From NCBI GenBank assembly GCA_000697475.1, contig JNEU01000954.1, positions 1 through 64,000 of the forward strand: a stretch of 64,000 nucleotides of DNA, in the 5' to 3' direction. This DNA comes from Lichtheimia corymbifera B2541 (Eukaryota > Mucoromycota > Mucoromycetes > Mucorales > Lichtheimiaceae). Made by a program: the position numbers and the translations under genes. The notes under the pieces are model-generated. The model saw only the letters and a list, made by a program, of their open reading frames with translations. It had not been told where the DNA came from and searched no databases. Shown here piece by piece: positions 20,746-32,353 of this stretch. The number at the start of each line of letters is the position of its first letter. The first letter of the stretch is position 1.

Positions 20746-22636
20746 ATGAGTATCATTACCCGAAAACGATTCCTTACATATACCTATGGTGTCATTACCG
20801 CGTTATGCATGTTCATCAATGGTTACGACGCCTGTAAGTTAAAAATAAACTCTTCCAAACAACTGAAAGGGCTCTAACATACACGATGAATCAAAACTAG
20901 CTGTCTTTAACAACCTTCAGGGGATCCACAGCTTTATGGATTATATGGGCCTTGATGGGCAGAACCCAGCGGATCAAAGTATGATTGGTGCAGTCACATC
21001 ATGCTATATGGCAGCTACGATTGTCGCAGGCCTTCTTCTATCACCTCCAATCTCGCATTACCTCGGTCGTCGTGCTACCATTTTTGCTGGCTGTCTCGTC
21101 GTGATTATCGCTTCTCTTATTCAGAGTAGGTATTTAGCATGTCTATTTGTACACTGATCTAATTAGCTCTGTAGCATTTTCAACCAATATCGCAGGTATA
21201 CGTCACCTTTGCTACTGCATGGGATAGCGAAGCCTAAATATTCTGTGTAGCATTTATCGGAGGGCGAATTGTACTAGGAATCGGCCAAGGAATTGCATTG
21301 CCAGCTGGACCTGTTTTCATGAGTGAGATTTGTCCTCCTGAAGTGCGTGGTCGCATGATTTCCTTTTGGCAAATGATGTAGGTCAACTGTAAAAAGTTTT
21401 GCTTGATTTGTAACCACGTATACACTATAGGTACTCTGTTGGTGCCCTCGTTGTATCCTACACTGCTGTTGGCACCGAGAGCAACACAGGACTTGGGCTA
21501 TGGCAGTGGAAAACAATCACTCTGCTGCAGGCGCTCATCCCTTTGGTTTGTGGTATATCAATTTGGCTCTGTCCCGAATCTCCACGTTGGCTGGTCCAAA
21601 AAGGCAAGATCGAAAAAGCAAAAAGAGCCCTTTTGCGTGTTCGCGAGGAAAATGAAGTGGAAGAGGAAATAGAAGCGGTACGTTTCCATCATATTGACAT
21701 ATTTTGGGATGATCTTGATAACATTTGTTTTGTTATAGATCCAAACAGCCATCAAGTGGGAACAAGAGAATACTTCTAACTCACTTAAGGATTTATGGAG
21801 AGAAAAAAGCATTCGCAAGAGACTGTGTAAGTCCCAAGGGTGTCTCAGCGATCAACTTTTTAATTGTTGTAAATTATAGTGCTCGGCTCGATTATTAATT
21901 TTGGACAACAGCTCACTGGTCAATCAATGATGAACAATTATTCGACCAAAGTTTATCAGACAGTTTTCGCCAGCGACTCGACTATTCTGTTAATCAATGC
22001 TCTGAATTATACCTTTGGAATTCTCTTCACCCTTACTTGCACGTTCTTCTCCGATCGCATGGGTCGCAAATCGATGCTGGTCATAGCTGGTATCGGCCAA
22101 GGATTGATGCTTCTCATTGCAGCTACCGTGTATCTAACTACACCAGTTATGTATGATGATGAAGGCAATTCTCTAAAGTCCACTGGTGTTGGTGTTGCCT
22201 TGGTACTCGTAATGTTCCTGTTCACTTTCTTTTACAAGCCAGGTTGGGGTGCCACTGTCTGGATCTACACATCTGAAATTTTCCCTATGAGCGTACGTGC
22301 CATGGCTGTGTCAATTTGTACCAACGTTCAAAACACGTCAAATTTGGTCATGGGACAGGCATTCCCACCAATGTTTACATGTAAGTGGTACGTTTCAATT
22401 TTCACAAGTGTTTTCTAACATGATAATGGTTGCTAGCCATGGGATTCTACTCATTCTACGTGTGGATGGGTTGTGATTTCGTACTTGCAGCACTTGTATG
22501 GTTCTTCTATCCCGAAACAAAAGGTGTTCCACTTGAAGAAATGGACCAACTTTTTGGTAATACTTCAAAGACTGAAGCGGTCACACGTTATCATGCAGAA
22601 GATGACATCCCGTACAAAGATGAAAAGTCGGCGTAA
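20746..22636 (+). CDS. MFS sugar transporter (hexose/pentose type)
   Basis: Eight exons (20746-20833, 20901-21125, 21175-21195, 21251-21377, 21431-21677, 21739-21826, 21880-22380, 22437-22636) give 498 residues. Sugar porter signatures are present: LGRRAT after TM2, GGRIVLGIGQG, PESPRWL, the QQLTGQ substrate motif, DRMGRKSM and the C-terminal PETKG. It is a 12-TM plasma-membrane proton-sugar symporter or facilitator. Exon 3 is a 21-nt microexon needed to keep frame (TFSTNIA). It is divergent from the GH43 gene, which suggests uptake of the sugars or oligosaccharides that enzyme handles. An AATAAA signal occurs near 22754. Exact substrate is unknown. Confidence 0.92.
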
Positions 22637-22778
22637 CTTCGATTTGGCTGGTCCATTTCCCTCACAACCTCTTATCCCACGTGTCTAATTCTCCAATTGT
22701 GTCATAATCGAGAGTATTTATCGTTCATTCAGTATTCGTACTATTATACTACAATAAAATGTAAGGAAACCATTTGAT

Positions 22779-23094
22779 ATGCATGCATTGACATCACCTG
22801 AGACTCCTGTATCACTACTTGATTCTCCGAAGGCCGCCATGACCTCTTGGAGTGCACAACTTCATAAACGGGTGAGTGGAGCAGCATACAGTGTCGATCG
22901 CATCTAGCTGCGTTGAGTCCCAACTGTTCGGTTTCCCTTGCCCTTGCCCTGTGTGTATTTCCACCGTTGTCATTGTATTGTCACTAGTGTTGCTAGCTTG
23001 GCTTGTAATTTTTTTTCGTTCTCTTTTTTGCTCTTATGCACTATTCATCCACCGAAAACCAACACTGAAATGGGTGGATACCATCGACTGGTGA
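22779..23094 (+). CDS. Possible small membrane protein
   Basis: Exons 22779-22871 and 22918-23094 with a 46-bp GTGAGT...GAG intron would give 89 residues. The N-terminal part is polar (TSPETPVSLLDSPKAAMTSW), then one hydrophobic segment (VCISTVVIVLSLVLLAWLVI) and a basic end (FIHRKPTLKW). This pattern is a single-pass membrane protein. I do not recognise the family. The spliced model rests only on open frame, splice consensus and the hydrophobic run, so it may be spurious. Confidence 0.33.
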
Positions 23095-23870
23095 ACAATG
23101 AAGCCATTGATACACTATCGACATCCTTGATAATATACAGATAACCGTCAAATCTATGCTAAATGAGATCCATAGACATATATATAGATCACATTGTGTC
23201 TTTGAGCTTATTCCAAGCACACTTTTCATTTACTCGCCTATCAGACACCCTTGTATACACCAGCCACCATTTCGTCTTCAACATAATCCTGTTATAACAG
23301 CCAGCTATTGTGGGATTGTCATCGACCTACACGTTTATGCATATACGTGATGGACTACTTGACTTATAATGTATATAAATGCTAAGCTTGAAAGCTCAGC
23401 CCATACTCTCTTCGTTCTAGCGAGATCTCGTCCCGCGCAAGAAATATGCCAGCCCTTAGTATATTCACCATCGAACAGTGACTTTTGATCAGCCATCGAA
23501 AATCACTTGCTGTCTTCGTATCCACAGGTCGACTACAAGAGATTTATCACGTCACATAATTAATAGATTGTTAGCGTGATATGTGCATATATGTGCTCAT
23601 GTATGTGCGAACAGCGTAAGCTGTAATGATGGATCAATCGTATTGATGTTACTATCAGCGATTGAAACTATCTCGCCTGGATTTGTATAGAACAATGGTG
23701 TATCTGACATGCAATGAGGAAAACTGTTCAAATTACAGAGGTACGTTTATAGTAGTAGCACCTGGCCCCAGCAAAAGGTTCCTTGTGCTGCCTCCAAGAT
23801 TTGGATATTTGCATGAACAGCGAAAAAAATGGCTAGCATGCGTAATTTAATACTTGTGGCAAAGAGATGA
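23095..23870. other. Intergenic, no gene seen
   Basis: About 780 bp with only short frames and no recognisable protein, RNA gene or repeat. Confidence 0.5.
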
Positions 23871-26092
23871 TCAAAATCTTTCTAAACGAATAGCGTCTCG
23901 TGGAAGATGATTAAAAGCAGTGGTTGATGGAGTCGTCGAAGTTAGCATTATTGTGGTAGCTGCGTTATTCTGCGATTCTCGCGAAATTGCGAACAAGGCA
24001 GGTGGTTCTATACTATCGGAAATTCCGAGATGTTGATGTTGATTCCCCGCGAAAAAGTTAAAGACTGACAAAACATATTGCCCAGCGTGTTTGAATGTCT
24101 CGACAAATGAGTTACTCGATCCTATGAACGATATAGTATGTGAATAACGTATTTCATGTCATAGTTTTTGCTGTTCTCTATCGACCAACCATTCGTTTGC
24201 TGGTCACTCCTCGTGTTACTGCTACTCGACGTTCTCATATTCTCGGCCGCTCGATCATGCCTTAAAGATTCCCAGGTTTCATTATGTTTACGCAATTGAG
24301 CCATGCTGTTGAGAGCGCATCCGAGTGAGCAAAGCTCGAAACGGATAGGGGCCATCGTTTTCTGTGTACCAAGTCTAACCGTGTAACCAATTTGGAGATG
24401 GCTTCTGGAATACCACTGACCACATTTATCGCACTGACTAGCTGATGCGATAACATCCATGCGTAAGATTGGTGGTATGCTTTTGGGAATAGCCGCTTCA
24501 AGATAGCTATGGGCATACTCGGGATACAAATCTAATTGTGAATGATAATGTCCAAGGGAATGCTCTAAGCAGATACCTGGTAGATCCTCGATAGCCGATG
24601 GCATACGTTGTAACTTCCCGTACCCACGATTTAAAAGTACACGGATTGCAATTTCACGGAGCGATAAAATGCATGTACTACCATGGTGATAACTATCGCA
24701 TGAATCCAATCGGCGTCTTGCTCCGTTGCCATCATCAAATGCTTCCGGTATGTTGTCAGTGTTTGAATTGGTTCTTGCGGAGTAACGGCTTGCGAGATTT
24801 TCGTGAATAATGCCATTTACTGATTCCAAAGATAGATTCTCTCCCAATAGCAGGGTGCGTAAAGATCCTCCTTGATCTGCATCTGTGCGAGTCAGAAATT
24901 GGCATGAGGGAGGACAGGGGTGCATTTGAAATGCTGCCATAGGTACAGCTATCTCAGGATTGCTTATGACATCCGATAAAGGCGACATCATCAGGAGGGA
25001 GGCAGGTAAATATCGCAGATGATTGCGTCGTATATCCAACTTTTGCAGCTTGTACATACGTGAAAACAAACGTTGAGGCAAGTACTTCAGGCGATTTTGG
25101 ACAAGCCCCAATTTGACCAAGCGCGTCAAGTTTGATAAAGTTACTGGTAGATGTCTGAGCCTGTTGTCATTAAGGTTGAGCCATTCAACATGAGTAAGGC
25201 GGCCAATTTCGGGCGGGAGTTCTTCAAGCACATTGATGGCGAGATTAAGGCGTCGTAGTTTTCGTTCTCCCAAACGCATAAAGAAATCTCCACTGAGGCA
25301 AACGATGTGGCAAGTATGAATATCAAGGCTGACTAAATGCTCGTAACCAACACTAAGAAAATCCGATGGTATCCGCCGTAAAGGGTTGCCCGATAAATAT
25401 AGGTGGGTGAGCTGTTCCGGCGGGTGATAGATTAATGTATGCGGGACATGGTCAATTCCATTGAAGCTAAGATTGAGCGTGTGCAAATTATCCGGGAATA
25501 TGAAATCGTTTGCGATGCCTTGGAGCTGGTTTTTATGTAGCAAAAGTATCTGCAGGTTTTTTAACCCTTGTATTACAGAAGGAATACCTACATTTCATGC
25601 AGGCAACTTAGAACTTGAAGGTTGCAATGTAAATTGCAGAAACAAACCTTTGAAATTATTCGAGTGGATGTCAAGCCCTTTTAGTTTTCGACAGTCAATT
25701 AGGTCGTCGGGTAATGTAACAAGTTCATTACAAGAAAGAGATAACCACTGGAGGTGCTTTAGGTGTGAGAATACACCCTCGTCTATAGATGAAATCTGAT
25801 TCGATGCGAGAGACAACGATGTCAATGATGCCAGCGGGAGGATCTCTGGCGGCACCTTTTGGAGACGGTTTTCTTTCAAAGAAAGCTCGCGCAAATAGTG
25901 ACGCATTGCCATAAATGCTCTGCCATAAGCTTCGAGCGTCATGAGACCATTCTGACGGAGGAGTAATTGTTTGATGGGTGCGATAGGTCTTTTGAAGAAT
26001 CCCTTTGGGGACACATGACCGTATAGGTCGGAATATAGTCTACCAGCAGCGTTGAGATCGATGTTGTATGCATGATATCGGTATCCATCCAT
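23871..26092 (-). CDS. Leucine-rich-repeat protein with Cys-rich segment
   Basis: Exons 26092-25648, 25587-24190 and 24121-23871 give 697 residues. Residues about 40-320 are LRRs of the shock/PP1-regulator type (LRELSLKENRLQKVPPEI, LTHVEWLNLNDNRLRHLP, LQKLDIRRNHLRYLP). A linker follows, then a Cys-rich block with CDKCGQWY and, about 35 residues later, LCSLGC, a spacing that could bind zinc. The third exon, joined by a 68-bp intron, adds SSNSFVETFKHAGQYVLSVF and a tail. LRR-only plus a CxxC ribbon suggests a cytosolic or nuclear scaffold. No signal peptide is seen. The exact function is unknown, and the last splice is inferred from frame and consensus. Confidence 0.8.
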
Positions 26093-26542
26093 ACGTTTGC
26101 GAGTGGTTAGACAGATCCACCCTTTCGTCGACGTTCTCAGTAATCATGTTGAGATATTATACGACCAGTACGGATCATGATAAGCAAGAGAAAAAAAGGA
26201 AAACCAGCGTGCTCACTAAAAACTCACATGGATGTTTTTTCCGCAAACATCAATCACGTGTCACTTGACTTTGGGTTATTAAGGCGTTAAGGTGTTTAAT
26301 ACAGATATAAAGTAATATGACGATATTCCAAATTCTATACATATACATGCATTTTATTTGAATTCCAAGAACAGTATACTTTTGGCAATGGGTTATAAAT
26401 GGAAGAAAGGTATTCCTTTTATGATAAAGCGATGTTTGTATAGAAAACAAGTAGAGGAGTTCCGTCTTTTTTTGAGAAGTTTTAGATACTAAAAGTTTCC
26501 GCGTGAATATCACTTGCATTACCATGAGACGTTCAAATTTAC
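26093..26542. other. Intergenic
   Basis: About 450 bp between two minus-strand genes, AT-rich, holding the LRR gene promoter and the Nrd1-like 3' flank. Nothing else is seen. Confidence 0.5.
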
Positions 26543-28393
26543 TTACCCACTGGGAACAAGAACAGTTTGTAAAACGCCATTGACATGTCCGTGCGAGTCG
26601 TCGTTGATGAGGGTTTCGGTTGCTGTCGCTGACTCTTTTGCAATATCTGCCTCGTCAAGGTCGGTTGAAGTTACATTAGGTGTGATAAACGGTGCCTCTG
26701 GCATACGCTGTGCTGCTCGATGAGCCCGTGGGGGATTACCACATCGGTCCTTCCCATAGTTGATCCTATATTTCTTGTACTCCTCCTTTGCACGGATGCC
26801 TTCGATTGCCCGAACAGCAGCGGCGATACTAGTAAAATTGACAAACGCGCAGTTCTTCTCTTTCAATGTGTTGACAAGTTCAATTTCGCCATAGTCGGAA
26901 AAGTCTTGCTTGAGTTTCTCCTCGGTAATAGTTTCATCAATATTGCCAAGATATACATTGCGTGAACCACCATTCTGGACGGCACTAATGACAGCTGGGG
27001 ACAGTGCTGATGCCTTGCCCCATCCGATTTTAAGCCGCCGATTTTTGATGATAAGACCATGATATATAGATTGATTAAAGAAATGCAAGGCGAGGGCTGG
27101 GTCCACAAAAGTGATAAATGCAATATGTTTATCCTGTAAGTAACGAATTTGGCTTAGGATACCACCACGGATAACGTTGCAAATTTCTTCACAGGTGGTG
27201 TCAGGGTGTATGTTGCCCAGATAGATTGTTCGGTTGGCTATTCCCACCAAAGGCGGCTGGTCAACGTTGGAACCTGTTAATGTTGCAGGTGCTCCAGTTG
27301 GATAAGCTTCGACAGTAGCAGCAACGGCATAAGGATCATATGATGGGAATCGTACAGGATAAGCAGTAGATGGTGAAAACATGGGATGATGCTGAGCCAG
27401 GACCATGTTGGAAGAAGATTTAGATAATGGGGCGCAACGATCACGGCCATAGTTGATACGACGAGAAGCCCATTGTGGTTCTGTTGGTAGAGTAGTGACA
27501 CATTTGATAGCATTAAAAGTGCTTAGGAAATGTACAAAGGCAATGTTCTTGTCCTTGATCAGCTTGATATGCTCAATGTGGCCAAAGCGTAATAAGTTGT
27601 CTCGGAGATATTGTTCCGTGACAGTATCATCAAGCGAACCGAAAAACACATTTCTGCTCGCACCATTTTGAAGTGCCACGTGGATGTTGGCTGGTATAGA
27701 ACTTGGCCGACCCCATCCAATCCTTAATTCCGCGCCATTTACGATAAGTTTCTTAGATGTTGCTTCGTGATAGAACTGTGCAGCTGATGATGCTTCGACG
27801 AATGTGATAAAAGCACAGTTCTTATCTGGCAACGGACGTACAGAATCGATATTGCCAACCCGTACGTGATCCAAGATGTCAGATATAGAAGTATCAGTTG
27901 GAATATTGCCGATATAGACTGTTCTGGCTGTTTGATGAGATGCTGGCGAAAGCTGAGGAGATGGCATATAAGCAGCTGGGCTTTGGAATTGCGGTGTTGA
28001 AAAAGTGGATGCCAATGTAATAGGTGAAGATGGTCCAAGCGATCCTTGAACAAATTGTGGAGTTGGTTGACCATTCATTACAGTTGCTTGAGTACCATTG
28101 CTCGAGTATTGGCTCACATTCGGATAGGGGGGATTGGCGCCAGAATATCTTGTAAATGAGTTGGATTGATAAATGCCATTCCCAGGTGAATAACCACCAC
28201 CATTCACCATCGGATATACATCACTAAATTTATTGTCAACAACAGCATCATCATGTGACAAGTTATTCACTTACTAATACGATGGTGAGAATCGTGATTT
28301 TTTCACAGGCTCAGCTTCAGATGAATTATGCTTGATGATAGGTGGATTATTCGTCGTCGTGAGAGTAGGATGTGCTTGACTAGATGGCGTCAT
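26543..28393 (-). CDS. nrd1: Nrd1/Msa2-like protein with four RRM domains
   Basis: Exons 28393-28275 and 28223-26543 (51-bp intron, GTAAGT...TTTAG) give 599 residues. Four RNA recognition motifs occur: RTVYIGNIPTD (about 138-215), RNVFFGSLDD (about 232-305), RTIYLGNIHPD (about 372-445) and RNVYLGNIDE (about 460-535). RNP1-like segments are CAFITF, IAFVHF, IAFITF and CAFVNF. The paired RRM1-2/RRM3-4 layout, with IGWG-phrases after RRM1 and RRM3 and INYG(R/K)DRCG after RRM2 and RRM4, matches S. pombe Nrd1/Msa2. Those proteins bind mRNAs and restrain sexual differentiation. The start in the upstream exon is preferred because splicing restores the frame. It may control translation or stability of developmental mRNAs. 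Confidence 0.9.
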
Positions 28394-30579
28394 TTTACGT
28401 CTGATATATCTTCCCAAAGTGTGAGTACAATCACAAAGAAATCCTTATTCGTCATAATACCTTGAAAGTAATAATGCAGTCTTCCTGTATCAGGGAGTAT
28501 GAAAAGAATGACCAAGGTGTAAATAAATATGAAACGTCTAAACGATCTGTCACTTGTTGTTAGCATCGAAAAAATTGCTTCGTTGCAAACATTGGACTTA
28601 CAGGATGAAAAAGAATGAGGGCTGGCACAGGTGGCTCGTGATGCAATAATGAGTGTACCAGAGCAATGCCGTTGTCGACTATGCTATTCTGTAATGATGA
28701 GTAAAGGGTATCCAAAGATGTTGGGATCTGTAAAGAGACGTCGAGATGAGAAGGAAAGGACAAACTGTGTAAAATGAGATAATTGAAGATCCGAGTGGAC
28801 GTTGCACGCACAGTATGCGGTCTTTTAGAGAAAGATCTTTTATATATTGCACATGATGTCCCTTGCTATTACGGGTACCACTAACGGCTACCCTCCACGA
28901 CGATGACCGATATGTTGTCCTCGTCCTTGTCTGTATCAGCCTGAATGACGTTCCTCAACCAGTACAACTTGGTTGCTAAACTTTGTGTTCTTCGAGTGCT
29001 CTATATACAACATCAGTCGCTGTATAATTGAGAAACGTGTTTGGTATAATGGTGATTGTTGACGTACTTGATGACGATTTGAGCTGTATCCTCTATAAGT
29101 GTGTATACTTTGTACATACACCCTAAAAGTTGATCCTTTACTATTGTTATAGACTTGTTGAGTCTACGGATTTGGGATACCTGCAACCTGATTTCCCCAC
29201 TTGCGCAAGTAGATACGCCTAGGGTCGATTTGTCTGTGAAGTGCCATCCTAACCTTTCCTAAAATCACAAGATATCAAGGTAATTTCCTTTGTCATCTTT
29301 GATTTGGATGCTGTTATCTCGTGTATCTAACAATCTTCCTTATCCCTGTAGCGAGAGTTGTGATAGACCTCAGAGTAACTCAACGAATTACATTGATTCT
29401 GATCAGCTGTCGTCGGGTGTTTTGGGAAGCTTCTTGTGGTTGTTGATATTGGGTATGTAATATTCATTCGCTATGACGTCTAAGAGATCTTTTGAAATGG
29501 CGTACATTGTTGTGCATATTTTTCCTCTTTCCCTCCACTGCATAGCATCACCCAACAAGTATTGTCCTACTTGCACTATCTTCTTACATCGAAGAAACGC
29601 ACTGTGCTTTTCAGAGAATGCCACAGGACAAATAAGAAGAAAAGAAAGGCAGTTAGTGCAATCTTATTCGACCCACATTGTTCACGAACTCGATGACGAC
29701 AGTAAACGACTTGTTGGTTGTCATCTGTACAATAACGATCAACTTTACAGCACCTTCATTTATGTTGTTATGTTGCAGATTGTTGACATCCTCTTCGTAC
29801 ATACAGCAACCAGAAACTGAAATAGTGATGTGTAGCATGCCGCTATGACAACTGCCATGATATGAAGTATGATGACTATCTTTAACCTTGATCTAGGTCG
29901 ACGCATGCATGGTTCCACGATGGGGATGTATGACCTTCATGTACCTATACAGCGCCGCTGCAAGCACACCCCCAAAAAAGGAAATACGATCGGTAACTTC
30001 GTTTGTAAATATCGATTGTTCCTTCAGTAGTTTGCCAATACTTTTGCGTGATTCTTCTTGGTTGAGTGTTTGAGTAGGTGGTTGACGGAGGTAAATGAAT
30101 GGCTAGATTTAATGGTAAGGCGGTGCTCCAGGTACAAAGGTAGGATTGAGTGTTGCAATGATGAGAGGATAATGGGCTTACAATTAGGATACGTGGTTAC
30201 GATTGTGATTGAGTTGATTCTGGAGATTACCCTGCCTCTCCTGAATTATTATGTATGATTCAGTCTTTGCAATGTCCAACTATTCAACCCATCAACACAC
30301 TACGATGTAAATATCCAATAGTGGAGCAACACGATTGTCAGTCCTCGATCCCAAATGCCGACCCCTAATCGCTTGTCAAACGCTAAGATTTGCGAGGTGT
30401 ACTCACTCTCCCTTTAAGATCTTATATACCAAAAAAAGGCTCTCCCTTTGGGATCTGAATTTCGTCCTAAAAAAAAAAAAATTTCCGCTCGTTCTCGCCT
30501 TGCGAGAATTTACGGTAACTGGTGATGACAGTCATATGATCACGTGCAAGAAAAGCACGCAAAGAGCCCAACACATTGG
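28394..30579. other. Intergenic, no gene seen
   Basis: About 2.2 kb. It begins with the promoter/5' UTR of the Nrd1-like gene. Frames at 28560-28811, 29473-29820 and 30058-30258 have no recognisable domain. A 13-A run near 30469-30481 lies just upstream of the TIR element. Confidence 0.5.
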
Positions 30580-31259
30580 TTGTGTAACCTAAATGGCATA
30601 TAAATGACTTAATACAAAACCTCGGGTAAATGTTAGTGCTTGTTACTGTTACACAAAATTTGCCAACTTCAGAATTTTTTTTATTCGGGCTGCGAGGTTG
30701 GTACAAAACTCTCGGTTAGTAAGATGTACATAACGTCGGTGGGTAAGATGTACATTACGTCCGGTGGGTAAAAGTGGTACAAAACGTTGGTGGGTAAGAT
30801 GTACATTACGTCTATGAATGATGTATATAACGCTGGTTGGTTAACCCACCGGCATTACGTGCTATTAAAAGTAGCGGCGTAAAACTGATGCACCCAAAAA
30901 TATGGTAATAAATCAATCGATATGGTAAAAATTTTGTGGTCCAAATTGTTCACAGCTCAGTTCGCACATAACGTCGGTGGGTTAACCAACCGGCGAAATG
31001 TACCTTTAACCACCGACGTAATGTATCGGCTTTTTACAACCAGTTCGCACATAACGTCGGTGGGTTAACTCACCGACGTTATGTACATCTTAACCCAGCG
31101 GACGTAATGTGCTTTTTTACCCACCGAGCGTTTTGTACCAATCTCGCAGCCCGAATAAAAAAATTCTGGAGTTGGCAAATTTTGTGTAACAGTGGCAAGC
31201 ACTAACATTTACCCGAGGTTTTTGTATTAAGTCATTTATATGCCATTTAGGTTACACAA
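30580..31259. repeat. TIR/foldback element with internal GTTAAC palindromes
   Basis: Terminal inverted repeats of about 136 bp: left arm 30580-30715, right arm 31124-31259, starting TTGTGTAACCTAAATGGC and ending with its reverse complement. Inside are many copies of a motif like ACATAACGTCGGTGGGTTAA on both strands. At three places two copies face each other around GTTAAC (about 30840-30845, 30981-30986 and 31064-31069). The last forms a 40-bp palindrome at 31047-31086 with only two mismatched pairs. No ORF. Fits a non-autonomous DNA transposon. No clear target-site duplication was seen. Confidence 0.8.
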
Positions 31260-31375
31260 GTGTATGCTTTGAGAGCACTGTTTTTCAGTTTCACACCACA
31301 ACTCACTCTCGAGTCTCGACTTTTTTTTTTTTTACATAGTGCATTGGCAAAGTCACGTCTCGCGAGAATTTCGTC

Positions 31376-32145
31376 ATGAAATTTCGAGGCAAGACAAGAT
31401 TGATGATGGTTGCATCAAGAAAATGGTTTGATGGCCGCCGCGCAGACATCCTGTTTGTACCTGTCAGCTGTTGCTCGTGCAAGCAGTATGTTGCCGTGAA
31501 GGTCCACAATATTCTTGACAATCGTTCAAGCGTCAACTACTGAAGTACAGTGGCCATGTATTCGACAAATATGAAGTGGATTCCATTGCCTTGACGATTA
31601 GCATACATGCGACTAGGAGTGATATTTCCGAACAACTCCAAGATACGGACCAGCTATTCTTGCGCAAATACTGTGTGATTATTGGTTTAAAGATCGATCT
31701 TTATTAGCATGGTCACTACCAAATATTAACTCAATCAAAAACCACTACGGTCAAATGGTCGCAATGGCCTTGTCTCAATTGAGCAAAAGGAATCACAATC
31801 ATTACTTGTATTGGAACACCATGATAATCCAACTGTTCAAATACTGTATACCATTGCGAAAGAAGCTATTGCGCACGAAATATTCGAGGGCGAGAAGACA
31901 GTCAGCAAGATGCTCGGTGCTTGTAAGCATGTAAACATGTTGGTACACAGCTTGAGAGAATTATGAACACAGTCGAAGAGCGGGATGGCATGAAAAGGGT
32001 GAAAACATACTCAAGCGATGGACTCGTCTACGTCGATTAGACTCTGCAAAAATATGGAAAGAACAATTCACAGGCGATGAAGCGGATAACTTAAGTAGAA
32101 ACGACACATGGTCGCGCCACTTCTTGGAAGGCGGATGTACCAAAT
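31376..32145 (+). pseudogene. Decayed ORF of unknown family
   Basis: Four plus-strand fragments look protein-like but are interrupted: one with KTRLMMVASRKWFDG and VSCCSCKQYVAVKVHN (ending near 31543), one with YEVDSIALTISIHATRSDIS, one with SLLVLEHHDNPTVQILYTIA, and one with ILKRWTRLRRLDSAKIWKEQ to a stop near 32145. Stops and frame changes separate them. The similarity in tone suggests one former gene, perhaps belonging to a repeat family next to the TIR element. No domain is recognised. Confidence 0.35.
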
Positions 32146-32353
32146 AATAAATATGGTCTATGGCAAGTCTTCTACATAGTCCCATCAGGAATGGATGATT
32201 GCAAAGAACAACATTATTCTTAGTGCATGGGATCACCTAACAGTTCGCCATATCACTTACCAAATGGAGATCTCTTGATGATATCACTGAGATTTACGCT
32301 TTTAGGCAGCGCTGATATTTTGTGGGGTCTCTTCTTTTACAGACACGAGACAC

